DNA of 64,000 nucleotides from Trichomonas vaginalis G3 (Eukaryota; Parabasalia; Trichomonadida; Trichomonadidae). A model generated the notes under the pieces. The model ran no database searches and was not told where the DNA came from. It saw only the letters and a program-made list of their open reading frames with translations. Of this stretch, positions 14,653 through 25,706 are shown in pieces. A program made the translations under genes and the position numbers. The stretch covers positions 23,017,896 to 23,081,895 of the forward strand of contig NC_067206.1 of the NCBI RefSeq assembly GCF_026262505.1. The letters are read 5' to 3'. The number at the start of each line of letters is the position of its first letter. Positions within the stretch are counted from its first letter, which is position 1.

Positions 14653-16156
14653 AAAGTGCTATTGGTTTTGTAAACTTCTTTGCTCTCAGTTCATCTGGAC
14701 CGTCTCTGTCACCAGTATATTGTATTTGTACAGTACCAACAGTTGAAATACCACCCATAAAGTCTTCTGAGTCAGCAAATGGAATGCCAAGCCAAAAGTT
14801 TGAACGGTCTCCATTTGTATATTGAGTGTTTTGAGCTCCTGTATGAGTCCATACTTTCACATATGGCATAATAGAACTTTGCATTTCAGGGTTAATGGTT
14901 GTTGTGAAGTTGTTGTTAAAGTTCATAGCATCTAATGTCAAGTTGTATGACCTCATATCCTCAACTGTAGAATATTCTTCTCTTGGATAGTATTTGCCAT
15001 CTATGTTTATATGGTATTTAATACCAGGGTTGTAGAAGCAAGAATAGTCATTTATAGTTCGTCTGAACAGTACAAACATAGTATCTGCATGTTTCATTGC
15101 AGTTGTTAAGGCAATATCTGTTCTTGCACCTGGGTCAGCACTTTGGTTTCCAACTTCACCTGCAAAGTCTTTGACAGATATTTGGTGTATAGGGAACATA
15201 AGCGGAACTGCAATATATTTGGCAGCTAAAGCATTTGAAATATCTGGGTCCAACATATAGACTGCAAGTCTGCTTTCTATTCTCTTGCATTCAAATTTTT
15301 CGCATGTGAACTTAACTGGGTCCCAAGCATCTCCAGCAGCATTGAAATAATAGTTTACTTCAGTGTTGAGGTTTGAGAAACCAAAGTCTAAGTCAACTTT
15401 GTTTTTGCAAAAGTCGGCGAATGACATTTTATTTGTTCCCACTACTTCTGTAAGAGTGAATGGGTCTTGTGTTGTTGGTGCAATGACTAAGTTATTTTTG
15501 CTTGGAGTAAGTTCAATAGAAATTTTTCCTGCCCAGTTTGGCAAGTATCTTAAAAACCTGAAGATGAGGAAAGATGACAAAGGAACTCTAAGTTTCAATT
15601 TTACTTTGGTTACTGCTGCTGCAGTTTGTCCAGAAAGGTTAACATAAACTCCTGGAACGTTAGGGTCAAGTCTTCTTATTTTCTCAATAGTTGCATACTG
15701 GTCTGTTTGTTCTCTAGCTTGTGGTTGTACTGAGTTTCTCAAAGCGAACCATTCATAGTTTGCCCATGTTACTGTTTGAACTAAGTCAGAGTTAGAATAT
15801 ATCTTATATCCCATGAAAACTTCTGGAGCATATTGGTATCCGACATAGAAAATTCCATTGCAACCTTTCTTGTCAGACAACTTGGCAGAAGGTTTTATTT
15901 CAATGTCTTGTTCCACGTATAAGAAAGAGTTGTCAATAGAAATTATATGAAACCTGTCGCAAGCAATATCTACTGTTGTTGAAGAACCTTCTCCAAACTC
16001 ACCTACGTTTCCATAAGAAACAGCAGTTGTATATTCGTAAGTTCCAGGAACTATTTCTGACCTTCTAATGGCATTGTCGCATTCGTTATACCATTCGGAA
16101 ACATTTCCATTCATAGCATCCAAAACTGTTGGCGTTATATTCTGAGCGGCGTACAT
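14546..16156 (-). CDS. major capsid protein, probable double jelly-roll
   Basis: 536-aa complete frame starting MYAAQNITPTVLDAMNGNVS, rich in predicted beta strands, aromatic residues and Asn/Thr, without transmembrane segments. Length and neighbourhood (penton-like gene, packaging ATPase, large coiled-coil protein) fit the Polinton double-jelly-roll major capsid, which forms the icosahedral shell. Motifs include FLIFRFLRYLPNWAGKISIE near residue 210 and EEYSTVEDMRSYNLTLDAMN near 400. It ends SIEQILAAGQ. This is the only one of three copies in the window that is whole; B and C each have many breaks. Fold assignment is by family pattern, not a structure comparison. Confidence 0.7.
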   Translation of the reverse strand: MYAAQNITPTVLDAMNGNVSEWYNECDNAIRRSEIVPGTYEYTTAVSYGNVGEFGEGSSTTVDIACDRFHIISIDNSFLYVEQDIEIKPSAKLSDKKGCNGIFYVGYQYAPEVFMGYKIYSNSDLVQTVTWANYEWFALRNSVQPQAREQTDQYATIEKIRRLDPNVPGVYVNLSGQTAAAVTKVKLKLRVPLSSFLIFRFLRYLPNWAGKISIELTPSKNNLVIAPTTQDPFTLTEVVGTNKMSFADFCKNKVDLDFGFSNLNTEVNYYFNAAGDAWDPVKFTCEKFECKRIESRLAVYMLDPDISNALAAKYIAVPLMFPIHQISVKDFAGEVGNQSADPGARTDIALTTAMKHADTMFVLFRRTINDYSCFYNPGIKYHINIDGKYYPREEYSTVEDMRSYNLTLDAMNFNNNFTTTINPEMQSSIMPYVKVWTHTGAQNTQYTNGDRSNFWLGIPFADSEDFMGGISTVGTVQIQYTGDRDGPDELRAKKFTKPIALFTEDALLKIRSMKPAGAPQIGITTASIEQILAAGQ

Positions 16157-16188
16157 TTCATATGGGTAAAAATATAGAATAGTTGGAT

Positions 16189-19100
16189 TTATATATCATA
16201 ATAGAACCCACGTGGACCAAGCTTTACTTTCTTCCTGACTGAGTTTTTAACTCTTCTTTTTCCTTCATTGCCACTACTTTCACTAGATGAAGTTACTTCT
16301 TCACTACTTTCACTTTGTTCTACTCTTCTTCTTTGGTGTCGCTTTGGTAACTTGCCCTCTGCTTGAAGTTGTTGCATCTTTGCATTATGTTCATCTAGTA
16401 TGTTGCAAATTTTCCATGCCCTTTTTGCCTTTGGGCTCTGGTCGCCCATCTCAGGTAACCTATATCCTAGAAAGAGTTTGTCATAGTCTGTATTTGAGTC
16501 TTCGCGTATTGTTTGCATGACTCTTTCCTGAGTTTCCGGTTCAAGCTCTTCAAACAGAGCCTGTCCATATGGAATAAGCTCGTTTCCAAATATATGTTTT
16601 TGTAGCCATTCTGGTTTTCTTTCCATGTTACCAACTATATCTTTTGTGAATGGGAAAGCTTTTACCCAATCTTTCAGTCTTGCGTCGTTTATTTCTGTAG
16701 TTGGTTTTATTTTGTCAAGGAACATGTTTTTCAATACTAACATTTCATTTGGTACTGTCCATTTGAGTTTTCTTAAATATTCATCCCTTCTCAGTTCATC
16801 GTCTGCAAAGTAAGTTTTTATGACATTTTGCAAACTTTCATTTGCAAGGTCATGTACAATAGGTTCTCTTCCTTCTCTCTCCCTAACTGTCTTTCTAAAC
16901 TCTTCACCAAATATACCATCTCTATGGTTCTGTGTAGTTCTTTGAGATAAATGTTTTAGAACGTCAGGTGTTATATTTCCATCAGCCATGTTCATTTCAT
17001 ACTGGTTCAAAATATCTGCATCTTTCATATCTTTCAATGGCATTAAAGCCGCGCTTAAAATACCAGCTATATCTGGTTCACCATTCAATTCCATTGCGTC
17101 TACAACTTCTTGGAATTGTGGTTGTAAGTTTATGAACCACCTATCCGGATTAGCTTTATGACCCCATCTCATTGTAGTTCCATCGTCTGCAGAAACAAAA
17201 GTAGGTTTGTTTCCATCTTGGCTAGGTTCTGAATGAACTTTAAACAATGTTTCATTTCTATATGTTTTCTTGAAATTTAACCTTTTATCTTCACCGAGTT
17301 CATCCAAAGATTGAACGTTAAATGGTCGTAAGTAAAAAGGGTTGTTGTATTTGCTTACATTTTCTTTCAGTACTTCCATTCTATGCTGAATATTTTCATC
17401 TGGTGTTGGAGTCTTTTGTATGTCGGCAAACATTTTTCGATATTCTTCTACTATGTCAGCCGAATTTTTTTAGACTCTTGGAAATATTCCATATTCTCCG
17501 CATACACTTGTTGAGGGTCAAGATTTTTCGGCTGTTCCAAATCTTCATCTAGTTCTGTGAAGTTAGTTTCCAAAGGAGTGACTTGTTCGTTTCCTTCAGG
17601 CTCTTCTAGCTGTTGTTGCTGAACTATTTCTTCCATGTCTGGTTGTATCTGAACTTCTTCCTGTGGAGTTTCTTGTACCTCATCTGGTGGCATTTCATAT
17701 ATTCCGAGACCGTTTTTAACAAGTTCCCTTTCTAAGTCATCCGGACTCATAAACCTTTCTTCTTTCGTTCCGTCTCTATTTTTTACGCGTTTCATGAAGA
17801 GAGTTAAATTGTCATTTAGCTCTGACATCAAATATCTCGGAGTAAATTCGTTCATGTCATTTGGATGATATGCTATTAAATCATATCCCTTAGCGAGCTT
17901 GTATTTTCCAGGTTTGAGATTATATCCCTTTGGTGCAGAGCCATAAAGCTAAATAGGTTCGGGTCAGTATTTCCATCCTTGAACTTTCGAATAGCTTCTT
18001 TATATCTGTCACTAAAGTCAATACTATCTGGGTAACCATAGTCTTCTTTAAGCATTTTTAAGAATTCTTGGTTTCCTTGTTCTCTACTTCTTTTATGTCC
18101 TTGCTCTGTTTGTGGAGGTGGTTGTTGTGCAGGGTTTTGAACTGTTGGTTGCTGTGCTGGTTGTTGTGTTGGTTTTGGTGCATGCCTGTGTCTATGTCCA
18201 TGTGACGATGTAAATGTGTTAGGTAGTCCTGGTGCAGGTGCTTCTCTTGGAGGGTTTGGTGGTATATAAGTTCCACCAGCTGGCACATATGTTCCATCTG
18301 CAGCGTAATGTCCTACCTGACTTTTCGTTTTTAAGAAAGCATTTACTAGGTCTGTTTTGGTCTGTTGTAACTCTTTTTTCTTGACTTTTCACAACAGTTG
18401 CTCTAACGGCGTCATAGGCACTTTGAACTGCCTGTCTCGTTGCTGCATCTGTTATTTTCGTCATATTTTGTGCTACTTCTTTTAACTCTTTGTCGAAACC
18501 TTCAGACTTCAGTTTCTTTCCAGATGAGAAGTCGTTCACTTGTTTCACCTTACTATGAAGAGCTTCGAAGGCGTTCTTAAAGTCAGCATTTGTTAAAGTT
18601 TCATTTGAACTGTCTTCATCCGCTTGTATTTTTGTCCTTATTGACCCTATGAGTTGGGCTGCTTTAGCGTTGGCTTGGGCATCTAACCAGTCATTGTTAG
18701 CTTTTATATATTCTGCGCTTTTCATTGCCTTTTGCATGGCTGCGTCGTTATTTTTACTTTCTTGTGCTAAGTTTTCATACTGTACGGTTTGGTTTTGCAA
18801 CTGTAAAAGTTTTTCTGCCTTTACATTTGCTTCAACTTCTTTTTTATACTCATCGCTATCCATATATGTCTTCAGGGCTTTTTGTTTTATCTCTTCATCT
18901 TTCAGTATTTTATATTGAGTAGTATGGTTTTTCAAATTTATGACATCTTGTTCCATTTTTGCTACTTCTGTTGCTTTTTCTGACACTTTTTTCGCATATT
19001 CCTCTGTACTTAGTTCTTTCAGTTGTTCTTCTTTCTTCTTTTTCTCTACGTTTAACTCATTGAGTTTCTTTGTGTGTCTGTCATATTCTAGTTTCTTTTC

Positions 19101-19439
19101 GTTTTCACTTATTTGCTTCTGTATGTCTATGTTTGACTTTTTGACATCTGCTATTTGATTTTTGAGTGAACTCAAATTCATTTGACTTTGAGGGTTATAG
19201 GCTGTTCCGTCTGCAGCTCCACCATAGCCTGCCATTTTCGCTAAAAGTGCCGCTCTTAAACCTCCACTCTGTGCACCAATGACTCGGTTTAAAAGCATAG
19301 GATTGCTTGACATTTGTTGCAACATAGTGGGGTCATTCAGCATTTGTTGTTGCAACTGTTGTTGTGGTGTCAGTCTTACTATTGGATGTTTCAATGCTCT
19401 CTTCCTCTTACGTATATTCTTACGTAGCTTACGTGGCAT
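16189..19439 (-). pseudogene. large coiled-coil / Pro-Gln linker structural gene, broken copy
   Basis: About 1100 codons on the minus strand, best read in copy C. It starts MPRKLRKNIRKRKRALKHPI (a protamine-like basic head) and continues with a Gln/Met-rich and Gly/Ala-rich segment. A long coiled coil (roughly residues 95-330), a Pro/Gln/His-rich linker, an acidic Gln/Glu region and a C-terminal domain with DRWFINLQPQFQEVVDAME follow. Broken about three times here. It lies between the element end and the capsid gene. Function unknown; a core, scaffold or DNA-condensing virion protein is plausible from the basic head and position. Confidence 0.6.
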
Positions 19440-19505
19440 TTTAAGTGAAGTTAAAAAGCGGCTTTTGACAGATGGAACACATACTTTTTCAGTAAGGACA
19501 TGTGG

Positions 19506-19570
19506 GGTGAGAAAAGAGGTGAGAAAACAGGTGAGATCTCACCTCTTCACCTAAAATATATTTTTATTGA
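19506..19570. repeat. third copy of the GGTGAGATCTCACC repeat near the element end
   Basis: AGGTGAGATCTCACCT (19529-19544) is a perfect 16-bp palindrome inside text shared with 5998-6072 and 7075-7148, followed by CACCTAAAATATATTTTTAT. The stretch 19440-19648 otherwise holds no gene. Confidence 0.7.
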
Positions 19571-19648
19571 ATTCTGTATAAAATTCTGAGTAAAATGACA
19601 GATGTTTATATGACACTTTCTCCGGTTTATAGGACCTCTCTCATCTTC

Positions 19649-19705
19649 GGGGCTAGAGGGCGCAACGCGCCTGGAAGCCCCACTACCTTTTTTTTTTTTT
19701 TTTTT
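19649..19705. repeat. terminal repeat (type 1) and T run at right end of element A
   Basis: GGGGCTAGAGGGCGCAACGC continuing to GCCTGGAAGCCCC, then ACTACC and 18 Ts. The reverse complement of the same sequence starts element B at 29361. The GC-rich part can fold on itself: GGGGCT with AGCCCC outside, and GGCGC with GCGCC inside. Host sequence starts at about 19706. Confidence 0.85.
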
Positions 19706-20324
19706 AATTTTAATTAAAAAGCCGTTGCATCAAAAATTTACGCCCTGAAAATTTTCTATGAAAAATTTATTTCATTGGATGGTATTTTTCCTCCATAAAT
19801 ATAAACATTTCAATAAAGTTTAGTCACTTTTGCATTTTCAATGAAAAAGTCCCTAAACTTGTTTCAAAATGTGAGCTCATTTTACTGTTTTTAATTACGG
19901 TTCACAAGCTCGCCCAAAATAAAAACCGTAAAAGTGACTAACATTTTGCAAAAATTTTGAGAGTTCATTTCTGGATAAAAAAAAAGTCATTTCAATAATG
20001 AATTACCATATAATATCAATATAGTATATATTTAGATAGATTTAGTAATTTCGGATGATCGCAGTTTGAGTACTCAAGATTTTTTTATTTAAATTATGAA
20101 AGGGATATCTTTCAAAATCTATAGGAAAAGTAACTTAAGGTCTCAGCCGGCGCCATTCAATTTCGCTCAAAAATATTCGCAAATTGCAGAAGAATACAAT
20201 GACTATAAAGTGTGTTAAGTATTAAGATATTTTAATTGCTGTTTGCTTGGCGTTTAACTATTAGAAAAAAATTCAAAAATAATAAAATTTTATACGATAT
20301 ATAAAATAAACAAAATAATACAAA
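19706..20324. other. host intergenic, no gene seen
   Basis: A+T-rich DNA. A loose inverted repeat with arms TAGTCACTTTT (about 19821) and AAAAGTGACTA (about 19930) encloses about 100 bases. No RNA gene recognised. Confidence 0.5.
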
Positions 20325-23300
20325 TTAATTATCTAATTCTTCCAAATCAGATGGAGGATCTTCGAAATAATGAAGTTTCTTTCTTGAATTAATTGACTTT
20401 CTTGCTCCAGACGAAGGCATAGAAGGTTCTGCAATAGATTTTGCAGGTTCCTGATTATTTTCCTGATTTGAAAGTGAATTTTGAATTGAAAGAAGAGGAA
20501 CTTCCTCAGCTTTCTTTTCTTCTTCTAAAATTGCTTCATTCATAGCTTTTGCGAACGATAAAGAAGCCTTTTCTTCATTCTTTTCTGTTTCAAGAATCAT
20601 TTCATCTGCTTTCTGGTCTGGATTTTCTGATTGAACTTGGTTAATCAAAGCATTTGATAAGGAAAGAGATTTTTCATCTGCCTTTTGTTCTTCACTTGGT
20701 TTTTGTTCAGAATCAAGATTAGATACAATAGACTTTGTCAATGGTAATGATTCTGGTTCTTTGTTCTCTTCATTTTGTTGTGATGATGGTGTTTCGTTGT
20801 GTTCAATAGAATCTGAAATTGTTTGTGTAAGTGATAATGATGGTGTTTCTTCTTTAGTTTCGTTTGTTTCTTCTTCTGCTTTATTTGTTGAATCTTCTTG
20901 TGATTGTTCTTGTTCTCCTTCTTTTGTGATGTTTGATGAAATAGATGCTGTGAGTGAAAGAGATGGAGTTTCTTCGGATTTTAATTCTGGTGATTTGTCT
21001 TCGTTTTCTTGTTCTGATGATTTAGATTCAAGATTATCTGTAATTGATTTAGTTAATGATAATGAAGGTGTTTCATTAAGTTTTTCGTTGTTAGATTCTT
21101 CTGAGTTTTGTGTTTCTGCTTCTGCTTCTGTTTCTTCTTGATTTTCCTTATTCTCTGATATTGATTGGATTAATGGTAAAACCGGTGTTTCTTCTTTCTT
21201 TTCTTCAGATTCATTTGCTGCTATTTCTTTATTTTCTTCTTCTTGTTTTGTTTCAATGTTATCTGCTATAGATTTTGTTAATGATAAAGAAGGAGTTTCT
21301 GATTCATTTGATGCTAATGATGAATTACTTTCTTCTTTAGTTTGTAATAAATTATCATTGATTGATGTTGAAATTTCTCTCTCTTTTTCTTCTGTTTTAT
21401 CTTCAATGTTTTCTTGAATTGATTTAGTTAAAGATAAAGAAGGAATTTCAGTTTCTTCATTCTTTTCTTCGTCTTTATTTTCTTGGATGTTTTCTGCAAT
21501 TGTTGGAGTTAAAGGTAGAACATCATCTTTCTTTTGTTCCAATTCTTTATCTCCTTGTTTAGATTCAATGTTATTTTCAATTGATTTAGTTAAAGATAGA
21601 GAAGGAGTTTCTTCTTTATCAGGTTCTTGTGGCTTTTCTTCGATATTCTCTGCAATTGTTTTGGCTAATGATAAAGAAGGCGTTTCAACTTCATCTTTCT
21701 TTTCTTCATGTTTATCTTCATTCTTTTCATCAACTTGTTTTTCTTCGATATTCTGTTCAATTGATTTAGTCAATGATAATGAAGGAGTTCCTTCTTTCTC
21801 TTGTTTTTGTGTTTCTTCTTTCTTTTCTTCAACTGGTTTTTCTTCAACTGTTTTTTCTTCAATGTTATTTTCAATTGTTTTAGTCAATGATAAAGAAGGA
21901 GTTTCAAGTTCATCTTTCTTTTCTTCTTGTGTTGGAAGTTCTCTTACTTCAATATTTTCTGCAATAGATTTCGTTAATGACAAAGTCGGAGATTCATTTT
22001 CTTTTGGAGTTTCTTCTTTCTCTTGTTCAGAATTTTCATCTTTTGGTGGTTCATTTTCTTCTTTGTTTTCTTCAATGTTTTCTTGAATTGATTTAGTTAA
22101 AGATAGAGAAGGAATTTCAGTTTCTTCTTTCTTTTCTTCGTCTTTATTTTCTTGGGTGTTTTCTGCAATTGTTGGAGTTAAAGGTAGAACATCATCTTTC
22201 TTTTGTTCCAATTCTTTATTTTCTTGTTTGGATTCAATGTTTTCTTCAATTGTTGGAGTTAAAGATAAAGTAGGAACATCATCTTTTTTTTGTTCCAATT
22301 CTTTATTTTCTTGTTTGGATTCAATGTTTTCTTCAATTGATTTAGTTAAAGATAAAGAAGGAGTTTCTTCTTCATCCTTCTTTTCTTCCTGTGTAGGAAC
22401 TTCTCTTTCTCCAATGTTTTCTGCAATAAATTTCGTTAATGACAAAGAAGGAGTTTCATTTTCTTTTGGAGTTTCTTCTATCTTTTCTTCATCTTTATTT
22501 TCTTGGATGTTTTCTGCAATTGATTTAGTTAGTGATAAAGAAGGAGTTTCTTCTTTCTTTTCTTCTGTTATTGGAGATTGCTTATCACTAGTAGATTCGG
22601 ATTCTTCATTAGGTTTATCTTGATTAGTATCTTGATTGTCTTTATGTTCTTCTAAAGGATTTTCTCCTTCTTGTTTCTTTTCATTTGAAATCTCTGTTTG
22701 TGGAAGTAACTTGTCACTTATTGATCCAAATAAACTTTCATTAGGTTTTTCTTGTGGTTCAGTGCTAGAAACATTTGATTCTGGTTCTTTGTTCTCTTCA
22801 TTTTGTTGTGATGTTGATGTTTCGTTGTGTTCAATAGAATCTGAAATTGTTTGTGTAAGTGATAATGATGGTGTTTCTTCTTTAGTTTCGTTTGTTTCTT
22901 CTTCTGCTTTATTTGTTGAATCTTCTTGTGATTGTTCTTGTTCTCCTTCTTTTGTGATGTTTGATGAAATAGATGCTGTGAGTGAAAGAGATGGAGTTTC
23001 TTCGGATTTTAATTCTGGTGATTTGTCTTCGTTTTCTTGTTCTGATGATTTAGATTCAAGATTATCTGTAATTGATTTAGTTAATGATAATGAAGGTGTT
23101 TCATTAAGTTTTTCGTTGTTAGATTCTTCTGAGTTTTGTGTTTCTGCTTCTGCTTCTGTTTCTTCTTGATTTTCCTTATTCTCTGATATTGATTGGATTA
23201 ATGGTAAAACCGGTGTTTCTTCTTTATTTTCTTCTTCTTGTTTTGTTTCAATGTTATCTGCTATAGATTTTGTTAATGATAAAGAAGGTGTTTCTGATTC

Positions 23301-25706
23301 ATTTTCAACTGTTTTTGATTCTTCATTATTTTGGGAAACTTCTTCTTTTGGAGATTCTTCATTATTTTCTTCTTGTTTTATTTCTAGTTTCTCAACAATT
23401 GATTTTGTAAGAGATAAAGAAGGAGTTTCTTCTGTTTCTGTTTTTGGTTCTTCGGAATTTGGTGTAACTACATTTTCATCTTCTTTCTTGGTTTCTTCAG
23501 CAGGAATTTCTTTTGTTTCTTCTTGTTTGAGATCGATTTTCTCTGAAATAGATTGAGCCAATGATAATGAAATTGGTTCTTCTTTTTCTTCCTCTGGAAT
23601 TTGATTTTCTTTATCTTTTTCTTCCTCTGGTTCATGAACTTCGATTTTATTTGTAATTTCATTTGATAAAGAAAGAGATGGTTTTGATTCTTCTTCATGA
23701 GTTTGTTCTGTTTCATTTTGATTATTCATCAAATTTCCTGGAATTCCAAGAGCTCTTGATAAAAGAGGCATTTCACCATCTGGTTTTTCTTCTTCTTCAG
23801 CTTGATTCTTTTCTTCTTCCTTATTTGCATCAACTAAACTACCTAATTTTAGCATTGCATTCTTTGGAATTAATTCAAGATTTTGCTTTTCTTCCTCTTC
23901 ATTATTTGGCTCTTTTTTCTTTTCCTCTTCTTCATTATTTATTTCTTCTTTCTTTTCCTCTTCTTCATCATTCTTTGGTTCTTCATTCCTTTCTTCTTCA
24001 TGTTTATCAACTAAATTTCCAAGTTTAAGAATTGCTTCATTGGGAATTACTTCAAGTTTCTGTTCTTTTTCAGTTTCTGGGTTTTCATTTAATTCTTTCT
24101 TTTCTTCTTCTTCATTTATTTTCTCGTCAGAGCTTTTTCTTTCTTCTTCTATCTCTTTTGGCTCTTCTTCTTTCTTCTCAGTCAAATTTCCTAATTTGAG
24201 AATTGCTTCATTTGGAATAATTTCAAGTTTTTCTTCTTCTTCATTCTTTGTTTCTTCCGATTCTTTATTTTCATTTTCATTGACTTCTTTATTATTCTCT
24301 TCATCATATGATTTCTTTTCTTCTTCTGCATGATTAATTTCCTGTTGAATTTCTTCATTTTCATCTGCAATTTCTTCTTCATTATTTGGCTCATTAAACT
24401 CTTTGTTTTCTTCTCCATCTTCTTTCTGATCTGTTTCTTGTTGAATTTCTTCTTTTTCTTCTTCATGATTTAGCTCATTAAACTCTTTATTTTCTTCTTC
24501 TTCAAGAGGTTTTTCTTCTTCGATTTCATTGGTTTCCTTTTCTTCTTCAGAATCAGATTTATCAAGTTCTTCAAATGAATCGTTTGCTTTGTTTGTATCA
24601 AGCTTTTCAATGAAGATTTCTTTGAGACTCTTGCTCTCTTCTTCTTCACCTTTTTCGTTGTCATTGTCTTCAAACCTTGAATCATCAATTTCGTCATTTT
24701 CTTCTTCTTCGTTTTGAGAAGAAATTAAGTTTGGAGATGAGTGATTTCTTGGCATTGGTTCATGAACAGGAATTGTAAATGGTTTAGCAACAATGACTCT
24801 GTCTGGTTCTCTAACAGGATGAACAGCTTCTTCCTCTTCTTCGTTTTTGTCTTCAAAATTAATTCTGTAATTATTCAGTTCATCCTGTTTTTCTCGCATT
24901 CTCTTTGCATATTCTTCACGCCATTTACGCTCTTGCTCAAGACGACGTTGTTTGGCGAGTTCTCGTTGCTCTTTTCGTTCATTTTCTTCTTCAAATTGGC
25001 GTTTGAGATCATCAAGAACTTCATTCTCGTCTTTGATACGCATTGTCTTCAATGGATCATTCTTTCCTTTCCTGCGTGGTGTTTCACGTGTAGAACCAGA
25101 TGATTGTCCATTTCTTGTACGATGTAATCTGTTGGCTTTATTTACTTTTGGAAATATTACTTCTGGATTGGATGTACGAGGTCTTAGAGATAAAGGCTGA
25201 GATGTAATTGGCTTCATACCATTTTCTTGAATGATCTGATTGATCAAATCTCTTGAAACATAAGGTTCTTCATTAGAAATCTCTCCGAAAAGTAAGTTTG
25301 ACGCTGTATTTGTGTTAGTTGCTTTAGTCATCGCTTCAGAATAGCAAAGTGGTTCTTCTTCATAATCCATTTCATCGTCTACTGAAAAAATTGGATCAAA
25401 ATCAGAATCAGCTTTTGCTGTTTTTCTTGGTTTGGCATTTGTCCGCCTTGGAGATCTTATGCTTCTATGATTTTTTTTATTCATTTCTCTATTGTATTCG
25501 AATTGGAGAATATCATTGATTAACTCGGACTCGACTTTGAGTTTATGTTTTCTAATTTGATTTTTTCTTTCAGTTGCTTTCATAAAATGTATTGCAGGCT
25601 CTGCTCTGTCATTTACAGCATGCTTTCCAGATGCAATACGGGCACAATGCTCTCTATATCTCTTGATACGGTTCTGTCTCTCAAGATATGAAGCATCATC
25701 AGCCAT
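20325..25706 (-). CDS. giant Glu/Lys-rich repeat protein, 1793 aa
   Basis: Host gene in a single frame. Residues 1-130 are basic, starting MADDASYLERQNRIKRYREH. A charged helix (DDLKRQFEEENERKEQRELA) lies near residue 230. From about residue 330 to 1700 the protein is extremely acidic, with a Ser/Thr-Leu motif TPSLSLTKSIAENIE repeated more than twenty times at 25-60 residue intervals between Glu/Lys/Asn-rich spacers. The C-terminus turns basic again (ARKSINSRKKLHYFEDPP). A block of about 430 bases is nearly identical at about 20754-21195 and 22790-23220, a recent internal duplication. No enzyme domain. A long flexible or cytoskeletal scaffold is a reasonable guess. Family not recognised; length likely varies between strains. 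Confidence 0.75.
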   Translation of the reverse strand: MADDASYLERQNRIKRYREHCARIASGKHAVNDRAEPAIHFMKATERKNQIRKHKLKVESELINDILQFEYNREMNKKNHRSIRSPRRTNAKPRKTAKADSDFDPIFSVDDEMDYEEEPLCYSEAMTKATNTNTASNLLFGEISNEEPYVSRDLINQIIQENGMKPITSQPLSLRPRTSNPEVIFPKVNKANRLHRTRNGQSSGSTRETPRRKGKNDPLKTMRIKDENEVLDDLKRQFEEENERKEQRELAKQRRLEQERKWREEYAKRMREKQDELNNYRINFEDKNEEEEEAVHPVREPDRVIVAKPFTIPVHEPMPRNHSSPNLISSQNEEEENDEIDDSRFEDNDNEKGEEEESKSLKEIFIEKLDTNKANDSFEELDKSDSEEEKETNEIEEEKPLEEEENKEFNELNHEEEKEEIQQETDQKEDGEENKEFNEPNNEEEIADENEEIQQEINHAEEEKKSYDEENNKEVNENENKESEETKNEEEEKLEIIPNEAILKLGNLTEKKEEEPKEIEEERKSSDEKINEEEEKKELNENPETEKEQKLEVIPNEAILKLGNLVDKHEEERNEEPKNDEEEEKKEEINNEEEEKKKEPNNEEEEKQNLELIPKNAMLKLGSLVDANKEEEKNQAEEEEKPDGEMPLLSRALGIPGNLMNNQNETEQTHEEESKPSLSLSNEITNKIEVHEPEEEKDKENQIPEEEKEEPISLSLAQSISEKIDLKQEETKEIPAEETKKEDENVVTPNSEEPKTETEETPSLSLTKSIVEKLEIKQEENNEESPKEEVSQNNEESKTVENESETPSLSLTKSIADNIETKQEEENKEETPVLPLIQSISENKENQEETEAEAETQNSEESNNEKLNETPSLSLTKSITDNLESKSSEQENEDKSPELKSEETPSLSLTASISSNITKEGEQEQSQEDSTNKAEEETNETKEETPSLSLTQTISDSIEHNETSTSQQNEENKEPESNVSSTEPQEKPNESLFGSISDKLLPQTEISNEKKQEGENPLEEHKDNQDTNQDKPNEESESTSDKQSPITEEKKEETPSLSLTKSIAENIQENKDEEKIEETPKENETPSLSLTKFIAENIGEREVPTQEEKKDEEETPSLSLTKSIEENIESKQENKELEQKKDDVPTLSLTPTIEENIESKQENKELEQKKDDVLPLTPTIAENTQENKDEEKKEETEIPSLSLTKSIQENIEENKEENEPPKDENSEQEKEETPKENESPTLSLTKSIAENIEVRELPTQEEKKDELETPSLSLTKTIENNIEEKTVEEKPVEEKKEETQKQEKEGTPSLSLTKSIEQNIEEKQVDEKNEDKHEEKKDEVETPSLSLAKTIAENIEEKPQEPDKEETPSLSLTKSIENNIESKQGDKELEQKKDDVLPLTPTIAENIQENKDEEKNEETEIPSLSLTKSIQENIEDKTEEKEREISTSINDNLLQTKEESNSSLASNESETPSLSLTKSIADNIETKQEEENKEIAANESEEKKEETPVLPLIQSISENKENQEETEAEAETQNSEESNNEKLNETPSLSLTKSITDNLESKSSEQENEDKSPELKSEETPSLSLTASISSNITKEGEQEQSQEDSTNKAEEETNETKEETPSLSLTQTISDSIEHNETPSSQQNEENKEPESLPLTKSIVSNLDSEQKPSEEQKADEKSLSLSNALINQVQSENPDQKADEMILETEKNEEKASLSFAKAMNEAILEEEKKAEEVPLLSIQNSLSNQENNQEPAKSIAEPSMPSSGARKSINSRKKLHYFEDPPSDLEELDN
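20754..21195 (-). repeat. intragenic duplication, copy 1
   Basis: Nearly identical to 22790-23220 inside the same gene, about 2.03 kb apart and in direct orientation. Both encode the block from TPSLSLTQTISDSIEHNE back to VLPLIQSISENKENQEETE. Confidence 0.85.
22790..23220 (-). repeat. intragenic duplication, copy 2
   Basis: Partner of 20754-21195; only a few bases differ. Confidence 0.85.

Larger units (their letters stand above)
1..19705. mobile_element. Maverick/Polinton element A, left end outside window
   Basis: Large virus-like DNA element. Family assignment rests on a retroviral-type integrase, an A32-like packaging ATPase, a probable double-jelly-roll capsid protein and a penton-like protein in one block. 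The right end is a GC-rich terminal repeat at 19649-19687 followed by 18 Ts. The left end and its partner repeat are not in view. Several genes look whole (major capsid, KilA-N1, T5orf172, HNH, small proteins); others are broken, with roughly a dozen breaks in all. Nucleotide identity to copies B and C is high, only a few per cent apart, so the insertion family is young. A DNA polymerase B is expected for the family but was not seen here; it may lie left of the window. Confidence 0.9.

Noticed and set aside
18649-19158. Phe/Ser/Cys-rich frames antisense to the coiled-coil gene
   Set aside because: Shadow frames of the Lys/Glu-rich coding strand; the same in copies B and C.
1-19705. LTR retroelement as an alternative identity, because of the rve integrase
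   Set aside because: No reverse transcriptase, no long direct terminal repeats; capsid, packaging ATPase and inverted ends fit Maverick/Polinton.
20761-24333. Several Ser/Phe-rich frames on the plus strand
   Set aside because: Antisense shadows of the 1793-aa acidic repeat protein.
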